Assembly (NCBI GenBank): GCA_001931875.2
Contig: MSJH02000818.1
Coordinates: 1-64,000, forward strand
Direction: 5' to 3'
Length of the DNA stretch: 64,000 bases
Source: Byssochlamys sp. IMV 00236
Taxonomy: Eukaryota; Ascomycota; Eurotiomycetes; Eurotiales; Thermoascaceae
Every line of letters begins with the position of its first letter. Positions within the stretch are counted from its first letter, which is position 1. Made by a program: the position numbers and the translations under genes. This document shows, in pieces, positions 35,768 through 45,519 of the stretch. The notes below the pieces were generated by a model. The model was not told the DNA's origin. It saw only the letters and a list, made by a program, of their open reading frames with translations, and searched no databases.

Positions 35768-36841
35768 TTATTTGACCCGGGAAGGTCCACAGGGCGACCT
35801 GACATCAGGACTGCCAGCAAGAACCGACGGAAGACGATTACCCCCCGAGCATTCGAACAGGAGCTTAACCGAAGGAAGGCCCTTGAGTTTCGAGTAAACG
35901 GCATATGAGCCCTGAAGGACAAAACCCGTTGAGCTAGTCCTGTAGACCGCATCTAGTATAAGCCCAGCATACGGACCGAGCGAATGCAACCACTCCATCA
36001 TATTGCGGAGATCTTGATCCGAAAAGTCCTTATCTACCTCGACGCTAAAAACAGCGCGAAGTGCAGGTAGATCGGCAGGATATGCTCTTAGAGCTGATGA
36101 TCCGGGGAAAGAGAGACATGCAGATGATACTCCGAGAGGCACTGCATGAGTTGGTTTCCTCTGGGATGATTTAGTTCTCAGCATGGCAATCAGCTCAGCC
36201 ATGTCGATTGTTTGACGACCTGTTTCTTTCAGGTCGGTGACTTTCTCTGCCAGCTTGGCTGAGAAGGACACGCGCTGATCTGGCACAAACGCCCGTGGTG
36301 CGTTCGTATCAATCGCCGCAAGAACGTCAACTGAGCGGCTAACAGGCTGCGCACTCTTGGTTCTAAGGAAACTATAGCGGCAATCTAAGACGTATACAAT
36401 ATCCACTGGAGCGTCGTAGGGAAGCCCCCCTTCATCGGTTGAAAATGTAGTTATGAGCCAGTCAGCATCTAGACTCCTGGTTCCTAATGCTGAGGTGAAG
36501 CGTATTGTGTTGTTCGGACCGACGACGCTATGGCCGGCGTAGTGTATGAAGCAAATGCATCGTCCTTGAGTAGAAAATTTGAATGCTTCTCGCAGCATGC
36601 TCGTGGTCTTTTCGAAAACTGTCCAGCCGTGGGTCCAGTCTTTTGTCTCGAGGGTGACGATGGAAGGGGGCGAGAAACCGAAGGCAGCAAGGAAAGATTG
36701 GAAGTTGTCGCAATCCCTCTGTGCCTCTGTGTCGTCCTCCCACCTTATGTGAAGGGAGAAGGACTTGGTGTATATTTTGGCATGTTGGTCGACGGCCGTC
36801 GTGAGAGAATTACGGAACTCGCTTTCTGTAAGCTGAGACAT
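35768..36841 (-). CDS. Caspase-like (clan CD, C14-type) protein
   Basis: A single-exon frame; the ATG at 36841 (MSQLTESEFRNSLTTAVD) is the likely start, 357 residues. A caspase/metacaspase-like p20 core is visible: a beta-strand ending in CICFIHYAGHS gives the catalytic His (H104), and VDIVYVLDCRYSF gives the catalytic Cys (C154). In canonical metacaspases these read HYSGHG and DCCHSG, so both dyad residues are kept while their surroundings differ. A C-terminal domain (about 265-340; RAVFSVEVDKDF, MMEWLHSLGPYAGLIL, GLPSVKLLFEC) follows, which I believe recurs in a fungal family of similar length. No NLR or prodomain is fused or adjacent. The role is unknown; regulated cell death or defence signalling is a guess. 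Confidence 0.78.
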   Translation of the reverse strand: MSQLTESEFRNSLTTAVDQHAKIYTKSFSLHIRWEDDTEAQRDCDNFQSFLAAFGFSPPSIVTLETKDWTHGWTVFEKTTSMLREAFKFSTQGRCICFIHYAGHSVVGPNNTIRFTSALGTRSLDADWLITTFSTDEGGLPYDAPVDIVYVLDCRYSFLRTKSAQPVSRSVDVLAAIDTNAPRAFVPDQRVSFSAKLAEKVTDLKETGRQTIDMAELIAMLRTKSSQRKPTHAVPLGVSSACLSFPGSSALRAYPADLPALRAVFSVEVDKDFSDQDLRNMMEWLHSLGPYAGLILDAVYRTSSTGFVLQGSYAVYSKLKGLPSVKLLFECSGGNRLPSVLAGSPDVRSPCGPSRVK

Positions 36842-38420
36842 GATGATTTCAGAAAGGTGAATGTATAGTAGGTATTTTTGAATATAAAGAGACAGTATAT
36901 ATGTAGTCCAAGTCCTCTGACTTGAATCCTTTATATAATATATTGACGAAGTCACCGGAGAACGAGTATAACGGTATACTATACATATGATGGTTCAGCT
37001 GAGGCTATAGAGGTGAAGAAGGAAGAATGGGGTAGAGGAGAGAGGATACTAGGCAGGCTTTATATATCCGGAACAGGGCCATTCCCTTCTATCGCTTAGA
37101 TAGATAAAGTGAACGGCCCCTATAACGGTTGATCCAAACTTGAGAGCGTAAACCACGTAGTAGTGAACTGGCTCCATATGGTGGCTAATCCCAACTTAAC
37201 TGTACAGGTGAATACGGTTCTATAGGTACTAGTACTAATTCGGGACTCTTTGTAACTACCTTATCCATGGATGCATGTTGCAGCCTAGTAGTCTACCAGG
37301 AGGACATTATGATATTGTAGCTACATTATTAGATTAGTGGAATACACCATTAATCTTATCCAGAGGTATGACGATGACCCCATCGTCAAGTGGAAGAAGC
37401 ACCATACTGGGAGACAGTGGAAGACTCCCTACCGAGCGTGCACACAAGAAAAAGAACCATCGTAATAATAATAATAATAAGTACTGACAGCTGCTAATGA
37501 GGCATCCTCGGTCATTTTACTGTTTCGTTTGAAGCGCAAGAGCTAGAAAAGCACGACGATCAAGTGGAAATCTTATTAGTCGAAACTGCGAGGAAGAGGA
37601 CTTTCCGATATAGTTAGACATAGATAATACCAGTAGCAAGACGCAGGAATTATCCACGAAGGATAGAGATATCATCTTAAGCTTCCAACTTGATAAAATT
37701 CTCAGGTCCGCCATAGATTTTTTGCAAGTCTGTTCTTGATACTACTGTCCAGTAGATAATATTTCCATATAATGCCTTTCACTGGAACGAATTCTGGATA
37801 CATACAGAATACTTGTACAACTTGTGAATGGTAATAAAGATAAATCAAGAATGTAAAGACAAGTTCCCTAATCCAGCCAGTACTATCAAATAGTATCCTA
37901 TCCCGATCCTTCCTATTCAGATTCCGAGGGAAGTCGCAGCGACAAAGGAAATAAATATTGTGCAGAGAAAACAGAAAAAGGTATCAATGGCCTCGTATCT
38001 ATCCAGAAGTAGATATCGAAGCGAATTATTCGAGTGGGGTGGGTATGTTGGATCACTGGAGTAGAGTAGATCCGTGACATAGGGAGACAACGAGAGACGG
38101 CCTTATGGAATATCCCCTTCGGTCGTATCTTTTTGTCGTTGACCCCCTTCCCCGTTTCCAGTGTGTATGCAATAAGTAAATTAATTCGTCGTGTAGTCGT
38201 CAATAAATAATCGTCCAAATGAGATGACCATTTCAAGAAAAAGTGGGGTGATATCTTCGTGATTCGTTATGGTCCATCCATACCATTCAAGAGTATGGTT
38301 GGAGTCGCCGCTGGTAAGAGACCATATCCTCATATGCAGGCTCCCCCTCCTGCTCGTAACCGTCCTCTAACCAACAAGAACATCTCACATCATGATTTGC
38401 CCTTGATGTCGAGAGAGCAG
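36842..38420. other. Intergenic, no supported gene
   Basis: Upstream of the caspase-like gene and downstream of the small membrane protein gene. Frames at 37517-37714 and 37913-38236 (minus) have no motif; the latter probably lies in 3' untranslated sequence. Confidence 0.5.
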
Positions 38421-38675
38421 TCAAGCAGCAACAAAACTCCCTGATCCCGTCGGAAGACTCGTTAACGACCCCCTCCCAATCGACTCCAGATATGCCATAT
38501 GAAGATTCCTTTGTCTGACTTTTCTCATATACTGTTCCTGCTCGGGAGGGTAATCACGCACAAGGTTTCCCTCGTCGCCGCCGAGGTAGTGTGAAAAAGA
38601 AGCCAGGCCGGCGACGGCGAGTCCGGCGGCGGCGAGGGCGATGGCGATGATACCAGATGCGGAGATGGAGACCAT
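38421..38675 (-). CDS. Small single-span membrane protein, hypothetical
   Basis: 84 residues from the ATG at 38675. Residues 8-28 (GIIAIALAAAGLAVAGLASF) form an Ala/Leu-rich membrane segment, followed by a charged, helical tail (YPPEQEQYMRKVRQRNLHMAYLESIG). It is too short for domain assignment, but the ordered composition and codon use differ from the surrounding noise, and proteins with this layout occur in related fungi to my recollection. A single-span mitochondrial or ER protein is possible. A leader of about 300 nt (38681-39004) lies upstream. Confidence 0.6.
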   Translation of the reverse strand: MVSISASGIIAIALAAAGLAVAGLASFSHYLGGDEGNLVRDYPPEQEQYMRKVRQRNLHMAYLESIGRGSLTSLPTGSGSFVAA

Positions 38676-40812
38676 CTAGCTCAGTGCTCTTTCTGCGATT
38701 TGATCGGAGATGGGTTCAGTGTGGTAGTGGTGAATATGGAGAGGTTGGTAGTGGCTCTGCAGATAAGAGCAGTGGGGATGTCGTAGTTGTAAGATCGTAT
38801 AAGTGTTGTGTAGATCGCTTTCTGGATCTCTGATAATTCTCGATCACGAAACCTCTGATTCGGTCGAAAGTATGGATGACGATCGCAGATCGGTCTCAGT
38901 CGCTCACGAAACTGTATGGTGTGAATAATCGCAACAGACTGGGTGGGTATAATATCGATGAACCACGAAAAGATGGAATAAATCAGTAGATTCTCAGATT
39001 CCAAGTTTCAATGTGATATTAATCACATGATATCCAGCGAAGCAGATCTGAGATGGAAACAGGCGGGTAATTCCTTATTTCCTCTGTCTCTGTCTCTTCT
39101 TGTCTATCGATAAGAAAAGACAAAGTGACTGCATGTATGTGGCTCTTGATGAGAGCAAGAGACGAGAACTGGAGCGGATGCTATGGGATAGAAAGAAAGC
39201 ACGCGCACTGTGCAGGAAAAGGAAGAAAAGGAGTAGTGATATTCCAGCTAAAGCACACTCTCAATGCAGGGACACTCACAAAGCGCCTGCAGCGAAAAAA
39301 AAAATGTGCTATAATAGTATGTGCCTCTGTACAACTGCGCCAGGCCGCCACGTCATCCACGGATATAGAAGTGTCCCTACATTCGGGGGGGGGGGGCATT
39401 CGCTAATGATAAGAGAAAGACTGGGTTGCTGACGACTACTCCCTCCGCAACTGACTTAGACTCCTGTAGAGTTTCTCATTGTGTGCCATTATTGAGTCTG
39501 TAAGCACTACTGCTATACTTTCAGCCTTGAAAGTGGGGAAGCGAGACGACCCGGAACGCCGGATCTAATTGAGGAAGCGTGGATGGCGTGTCGTTAGCGG
39601 TGAGCTTGGCCTCTACCCTGTGTACTCGAGCCGAGGCTGTCACTTTTCCTGTTCTCTTCTTTAGTTTCCCTGGATCATGAACTGGCTTGATAATCCTATG
39701 CTTGTCCTATGCTTGCACGCGCAATAAACCACACGGCATGTCTGTACTTTGACCGAGAAGACAGACATGTCCCTCTCTCATTGTCAACGGGAGATATGGC
39801 TCTGATGGGATGGGAATAACCTCAACCGAATCCTCCAGAGAGTGCCCACGGGGATAGAACGCCGTCGAAACGCTCCCCGCGACATGATTGGCCCCACCAT
39901 GGAAAAATGTCTCATGGCTTTACGAAGTTAGTCATCGTCTGCCAGCAATCCGGATGCTCATCCGAACAGCATCCGGAACTGAAGAATAATAATAACTCCG
40001 TAGGCATTATTCTTATTCATCTGCACTTCGCACTTCCGATCACTGCGATCGGACAAAGTTAGATCCCGATGTCGCGTGCAACCTGTCGAGGAGATCCTGC
40101 ATACTGGCCGTTAAGAAATCTCCTAGTGAATCAATCTACTGCCTTGATTGGTAAAGCAGTCGCAATTGAGGCTAAAGAGAGTATCTCTCGAATATCTGCA
40201 TTAGTGTCCCAAAAAGCTATTAAGGCGCATTAAGTTCGACGGAAGATAACTCCAAAATATTCATACATCCGCCCGTCACAAATATGTTCACGAATCAAAC
40301 AGAAGGAGAGCCACCGAATATCATTATACATCCAGAAGGCACGTGCATCTCATCAAGAGAGCAAAAGAATCAAAAGGTAGAGCGGAGCAAAGACAAGAAA
40401 CAACCCCACCAACATAGTGAAATGGTATATAGCAGTCTGCAAATAGCAAAGTCGCAAGGCACAAAAATGAGATAAAATATCCAATACAGGCCAGCCCGGA
40501 TGATTGAAGGAACAAGAATTAGAAGAAACGTGACTTCGTCGCCAATGCAAGGGACCGCGAGGCCCATGATGCGTCTTGTTGCGTGTTCCAGTATGCAGTC
40601 ATTCTGTGTCTCGTAAATGCGGTTCAAGAAAAAAAAAATCATGTCAGTCATCCCGAGATTAATGATAATTAGACCAAATTGGTAATCGTAACCAGGCCGT
40701 GAGCAGTCGTGGGACAGTCATATTCGTGATCTCGTCATGGTCAATCATAAAACGTACCCCTGAAGGGTAATCCCGACATCATACATCGTGTTTCGGATAA
40801 AAAGGATCGTTA
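38676..40812. other. Intergenic, 2.1 kb, no supported gene
   Basis: Includes a G-run (about 39384-39394) and an A-run near 39296-39303. A hydrophobic minus-strand frame at 40370-40651 was considered, but no family matches. The end holds the 3' region of the methyltransferase-domain gene. Confidence 0.5.
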
Positions 40813-43800
40813 TTAAACGCTGGCAGTCCTCCGTTTCACCTCGCTCGGCTTCTGCGCATAGCCGATCAATAGTCTGAACCCGGTTCCTCGCTTCTGACAC
40901 TCCCGCAGAAGCTTCTTATCCGCCCAGATGCTGTGGTCCAGGTCTCCGTCGGGCAGGACGGGCATCTCATAGCAGCGCGTGAACCACCACCTGCCCACCT
41001 TCGCGACAATCTTGGCGATGGATTCATCATTGGATGCCGACGGAGATGGATCAGAAAGGAGATCACCAAGAGAGACCTCGCCGTCATCAGAAGGACTCTT
41101 CCGCCGACCGCGTGGCTCCCTAGCAGATCGCACCCGCGCTGAACAGCCCGTTGATGTCGACACAGCGGCTGTCGTGACTGAATGACCCGAAGCTGAAGAG
41201 TCTGAAGAGCCAGCGATTGCCCGGGCCACAGGAATGCTCACCATACAACGGTTGAGGTTTTCAAACCCACGTCTCCCAAGGAGTCGCTGGATGCTATCAC
41301 TAGCCGGCTTCAAGCTGATCCGCAGGTCTGCCACGCAGATTCTCTCTTTCAACATTCGCATTGTTCGCCGTGTCCGGTTGCCCATATTCACTAGGTCCAA
41401 ATCAAGTACGCTCATCTCAAGGTAGCCACCAGGGCGCAGAACTCGCTTGCACTCCGAAATGATATTGCGTTGTGCAGCTTCAGAACAAGCGGCCGGGAAG
41501 CGAAGGACACAGACCGAAAAGAATCGTTTCGGGAAAGGAAATTGCTCTTCCATGCTTCCATGGTGGACGCTCTGATGGTTAGCAGGGGGCTGCCAGGCCT
41601 CTGGGTTGGTGGAAGGGGAGGGAGAAGGGCCCATTATTAAGCTGTAGACAGTAGCGGTGGGGTAGGTTAAGGCACAGTAGAACGACCAGTCATCGTTTCC
41701 CAGTCCATCAATAACCAGTATACGCTCTTGCTCTCGCGACTTTATCATATTGTGCGCAGGACTGAAGAGTACTCGTCCAAATGATAACCACCTGCTGGTC
41801 ATCAGAGACCCAGAACGAAGATTGGCCTGTGCCATAGCTCCTTGTCTCTCTCGTTCAGCAAGATCTGACAGGACAGCGTTACGATGGCGAGCGGACTCAA
41901 GGCTTGTCGACGGTGAACGCGAAGGCGATCGCAGGAAGGTCGCAGGCTGCTCGCCCTGAACAACGATGGATGGATTAGCTTGTGGCGTGAGGTCCATGCT
42001 TTCTGTGTTCCGTTCAGCGTATCCGCCAATCAGTTCGCTGAATGAGACCTGAGTACATGGACTAATAGACGAGTGTAAAGCGGTTGCGATTGTCGACCGA
42101 CGAAGACGGACAGAACTGGTGCTGGACCTAGCCGACTCTTGTTCAGGACCAGCAGAATTAGAAGTTGCCCGGCCGGGTTCATGAGCATTCAGTTCAGCTT
42201 GCAACGTCTTGCTCGCCTTTGTTGCCAACTTGAAGGAGTCGTCCGCTGCACATTCATTCCTTGCCTTGGCCTTCGACGTTTCTGGGGAGAGATTATCAAT
42301 CAGATCATCATACTCATTCCACACTTCATCCTCGGTGGGCCTAGATCCTGATTCCGGGACGACAGCAGTCACGTCTGCCAGACTCGGTTTTCCTTCTGAG
42401 CTGCTAGATCCTGATATAACGGACTCTTTTCTTGGGGATAATGCCAGGAACTCGTCATCCGCATAAGCTCCGGCTGGGAACCTAAATTCTGCGGCAGGGA
42501 TAGGGGCACTGAATGGCTTGGCAGTCTCCGGTTCTGAGTAGAATGGCCTGCTGGGTAGAACGTCGGTCTGAATCCCCAGAGCTGGGCGACTGGACACGTA
42601 CCGTTGCTGGCTTTGATCGCCAGCCGTGACCGTCAATGAAGGAGCATCCTCGCGACTGAAAGGCCTAGAGAATGACTGCGTGGCTGGTTTATGCTGTCTA
42701 TCTCTCCGCGAAATAACCGGCGGAATCCGGCCAACGGAAGCAAGACGAACTCGACGAGCCTTCTGAACCGTTTCCAGTTGTCCAGAACCTTGGGAATCAT
42801 TGCGGAAGTATACCTTGGGTGAAGACCGGCCTTCTGGGAGACGTTCAGCTTGCAACAGGGGTGGAGATGGCAGCAGGATAGACTCGTGCCGTCTGATGAT
42901 GTTCAGACCAGGAGGGACATCAGCAGATGGCTCTAGATATTCCGTCTCGGTTGGTGGTGACTCCTCCACGTGATGCAGGATATCATCCAGAGAGTCTGAA
43001 GAAGTATCTAGGAGAGCATAATGAGGTATTGTTCGGCTGCCTGGAACGGGAGCGACGGCCACAGGAAGCTCAGTAGTCGCAGGTTTTACATTATTGTCGT
43101 GCACCAGCTCTGAACGCCCCACTGCTTGGCTTCTCTGGAAAAAGTTCCACCGCGACGTCTTAGCCCGTAGCTTTGGCTTGCGGTTCGGATCCTCCTTGCT
43201 TTTCCCTTTGCGATCTGGTGAGGTGGAGATAATCGACTGTACGTCAGGAAGTAGAGGAACAGTCGAGCCATCGGTCTTCTCCGGCGGGTGCGATGCCGAG
43301 GTGTCTGCTTTAATTCCACTTGGCGACACGGGCTTTCCTTCATTCTTATTGCCAAAGAGCTGTGACCTCCGGAACGAAATGCGCTTGCTCACGACAGGAC
43401 GCAATTTTGCATTCTCCGTTTGCGCGTGGGAGTGGTCTTGCTTCCATGGTTCGGGCCGGGACTGACCAGGAGGACCTGGGGTTGGCACAAGCGAACCTGT
43501 CGAATAAGCTCCTTGCTTTGCATTCTTTGCATATATCGCCAGATTTACCGTCGAGGCATTGCTGTGAGTGCCGGTGGTCTGCTCGCTGCGTACTCGAAGA
43601 AGCTGAGCGCCATCCATTCCACCGCCATTGATGACAACAGGTTCGAGACGGTCAAGTAGAAAGTCATCAATTTCTGGACCATCAGAGCCGTGAAGACTGC
43701 TCTTGCTGCTGGAAGCTGACTTTGCCGCACTGCGTGTGGTGCTAGTCGACCTTCCTCTGCTACCGCTGGTGCTGCCAACGCTAGGTCGTCGACCCCGCTG

Positions 43801-45519
43801 GGCATATCTCCCGTAGCCCTCATGACCAGTTCCTGCAACAGGCCCCTTCCTAGTCGGTCTGTCGCTGAGATTCGCGGACTGTAGATCTGCGTTACTCTTG
43901 GGCTTCTTAGCAAAGATTCCAAAACGCTTGCTGGGGGATGAAGGCACAGCCTTCTTGTCCTGAGGTGGAGTCTTTGTTAGAGTTCTCGTTGACTTTGCAC
44001 GGCTTCCTTGGTGGGCCGATGGCTGGGACGGTAGCCGGGCAGAGCTTCTTGACTGAAATGATTCAACAGATGCTGCAGCTGGCTGTGAGGGAGCTGGATG
44101 AGATTGGTCGCCTAGATGTAGTTCCTCTGCTGACTCACGCCGTTTGTGTCCGGTCGTTCGCAGATAAGGCAAGTTGCTCTTGATCACAGGAGATGGCTTC
44201 AACTCGAGTTTCTCGGTTCCTTCGCGGCTGGGCCTCGGAGGCACACTGGGTGTAGATGCGGGTTGCTGTGTGATTGTCTCCTCGGACATTCGAGGGGAAA
44301 ACACACGTCGTTCAGCTTCCTCAACATGGCGCTCATCCTCCTGCTTCTTAATAACGTCATCTGTTACGTTTCGCGCCTGCTGTTTGAAGTTCACAGATGA
44401 TTTGCGCGGCGGAGCTGCGGGACTCTTGCTGAGATCCCTAGCACCTACAATACCTTTCTGTTGGTCTTTCTGGCTTGATCTAGTAGATGGATCAGGAGTC
44501 TGTGTTTTAGCCGGATACCGCAACCTCGTAGCACTTGCGTCTGTCCTTTCTATTTGCGGACTGGATGCCAGAGCCCTGGATGGTACTGGTAACCTGGCCT
44601 GAGTAGGACTTGGTTGCCTCAAGCGGTAACCAACCTTTGTTGGCTGAACAATCCCGGGCGAATAAGATGACAGGGAAGTTGGGGTTGATTCCCTGCTCCA
44701 CATGCCCGGTGATCCAGAGTAATGCGTGGAAGGACTGCTGGCGGAGGCAAAGTGTGGCGTCGGCGGTGGGAGGTTATGAGTTGATAGGCTGGCAAGTTCT
44801 TTGGGAATGTCCCTAGTTGAAGACTCGACTAGTTTCCTCTCACTTTGTGACTGCGGATAATGGGATGGAAGTACAGGCGTTACCTGCCCCGGAGGTGGTT
44901 CAGGATGACGGGGCAACTCAACCTGCGCAGTATCTATCTTCGAAAACTGCTGAGGCTTCGGGACTATGGTGTTGCCTGCCATGTTTGCGCGCAACAACTC
45001 AACATCTGACAGTCCTGACAATCTCTTGATACCTTCAGCAGGTTTGCCAATCAAAGGAGCTTTCCTGCGTAGAACATTCCGGGGACGGTCCTTGACGACA
45101 GGGGCTTGTCTACTCGACTGAGCTGCAATAGGTGGTGCTTGCACCACACTAGGTGGTTGCATGGTTCGGCCTGGAGCTGACAGATTAACTGAAAGACGTC
45201 TCTGAGGAATTGATGAGGCCCCTCCAGATGGCCTTGGAATTAGTGATGGGCGTGCACCGTTACTAGACGATGAAGTTGAGATAGGAGGGCGAGGCGTCAT
45301 CACCCGGCGGCTATCCTCGGTTTCGGATGCCAACGACGTGCTCTTCTTCCTAGCAGCGACGGAAGTTGAACGTGCAATCTGTGGCCTCGATGACTGTGGA
45401 ACAGGAATGCCTGTGGAAGCCATGGGGCGGGACGCTGTTGCATCTCGCGGATCTCGAGACTGGGGAACCAGCTGGCTGGGTCTCAGGAATCGACCCCTGT
45501 CCGGTCCGTACGACGACAT
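40813..45519 (-). CDS. Large disordered protein with C-terminal methyltransferase-like domain
   Basis: A single-exon frame of 1568 residues from the ATG at 45519. Roughly the first 1200 residues are Ser/Pro/Arg-rich and predicted disordered. A class I methyltransferase-like domain lies near 1250-1450: ILVIDGLGNDDWSFYCALTY occupies the place of the SAM-binding glycine loop (motif I, here I-D-G-L-G), FFSVCVLRFPAACS the motif II area, and CKRVLRPGGYLEMSVLDLDL is the classical RPGG motif near 1360. A Trp/Cys-containing C-terminus (VGRWWFTRCYEMPVLPDGDL) follows. The substrate is unknown. The weak motif I leaves open whether it binds SAM. The downstream stop is TAA at 40813-40815. Confidence 0.82.
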   Translation of the reverse strand: MSSYGPDRGRFLRPSQLVPQSRDPRDATASRPMASTGIPVPQSSRPQIARSTSVAARKKSTSLASETEDSRRVMTPRPPISTSSSSNGARPSLIPRPSGGASSIPQRRLSVNLSAPGRTMQPPSVVQAPPIAAQSSRQAPVVKDRPRNVLRRKAPLIGKPAEGIKRLSGLSDVELLRANMAGNTIVPKPQQFSKIDTAQVELPRHPEPPPGQVTPVLPSHYPQSQSERKLVESSTRDIPKELASLSTHNLPPPTPHFASASSPSTHYSGSPGMWSRESTPTSLSSYSPGIVQPTKVGYRLRQPSPTQARLPVPSRALASSPQIERTDASATRLRYPAKTQTPDPSTRSSQKDQQKGIVGARDLSKSPAAPPRKSSVNFKQQARNVTDDVIKKQEDERHVEEAERRVFSPRMSEETITQQPASTPSVPPRPSREGTEKLELKPSPVIKSNLPYLRTTGHKRRESAEELHLGDQSHPAPSQPAAASVESFQSRSSARLPSQPSAHQGSRAKSTRTLTKTPPQDKKAVPSSPSKRFGIFAKKPKSNADLQSANLSDRPTRKGPVAGTGHEGYGRYAQRGRRPSVGSTSGSRGRSTSTTRSAAKSASSSKSSLHGSDGPEIDDFLLDRLEPVVINGGGMDGAQLLRVRSEQTTGTHSNASTVNLAIYAKNAKQGAYSTGSLVPTPGPPGQSRPEPWKQDHSHAQTENAKLRPVVSKRISFRRSQLFGNKNEGKPVSPSGIKADTSASHPPEKTDGSTVPLLPDVQSIISTSPDRKGKSKEDPNRKPKLRAKTSRWNFFQRSQAVGRSELVHDNNVKPATTELPVAVAPVPGSRTIPHYALLDTSSDSLDDILHHVEESPPTETEYLEPSADVPPGLNIIRRHESILLPSPPLLQAERLPEGRSSPKVYFRNDSQGSGQLETVQKARRVRLASVGRIPPVISRRDRQHKPATQSFSRPFSREDAPSLTVTAGDQSQQRYVSSRPALGIQTDVLPSRPFYSEPETAKPFSAPIPAAEFRFPAGAYADDEFLALSPRKESVISGSSSSEGKPSLADVTAVVPESGSRPTEDEVWNEYDDLIDNLSPETSKAKARNECAADDSFKLATKASKTLQAELNAHEPGRATSNSAGPEQESARSSTSSVRLRRSTIATALHSSISPCTQVSFSELIGGYAERNTESMDLTPQANPSIVVQGEQPATFLRSPSRSPSTSLESARHRNAVLSDLAERERQGAMAQANLRSGSLMTSRWLSFGRVLFSPAHNMIKSREQERILVIDGLGNDDWSFYCALTYPTATVYSLIMGPSPSPSTNPEAWQPPANHQSVHHGSMEEQFPFPKRFFSVCVLRFPAACSEAAQRNIISECKRVLRPGGYLEMSVLDLDLVNMGNRTRRTMRMLKERICVADLRISLKPASDSIQRLLGRRGFENLNRCMVSIPVARAIAGSSDSSASGHSVTTAAVSTSTGCSARVRSAREPRGRRKSPSDDGEVSLGDLLSDPSPSASNDESIAKIVAKVGRWWFTRCYEMPVLPDGDLDHSIWADKKLLRECQKRGTGFRLLIGYAQKPSEVKRRTASV

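Noticed and set aside
40370..40651. Hydrophobic 93-codon minus-strand frame resembling a small membrane protein
   Set aside because: No family motif fits, composition is irregular, and it lies where the 3' flank of the methyltransferase-domain gene is expected.
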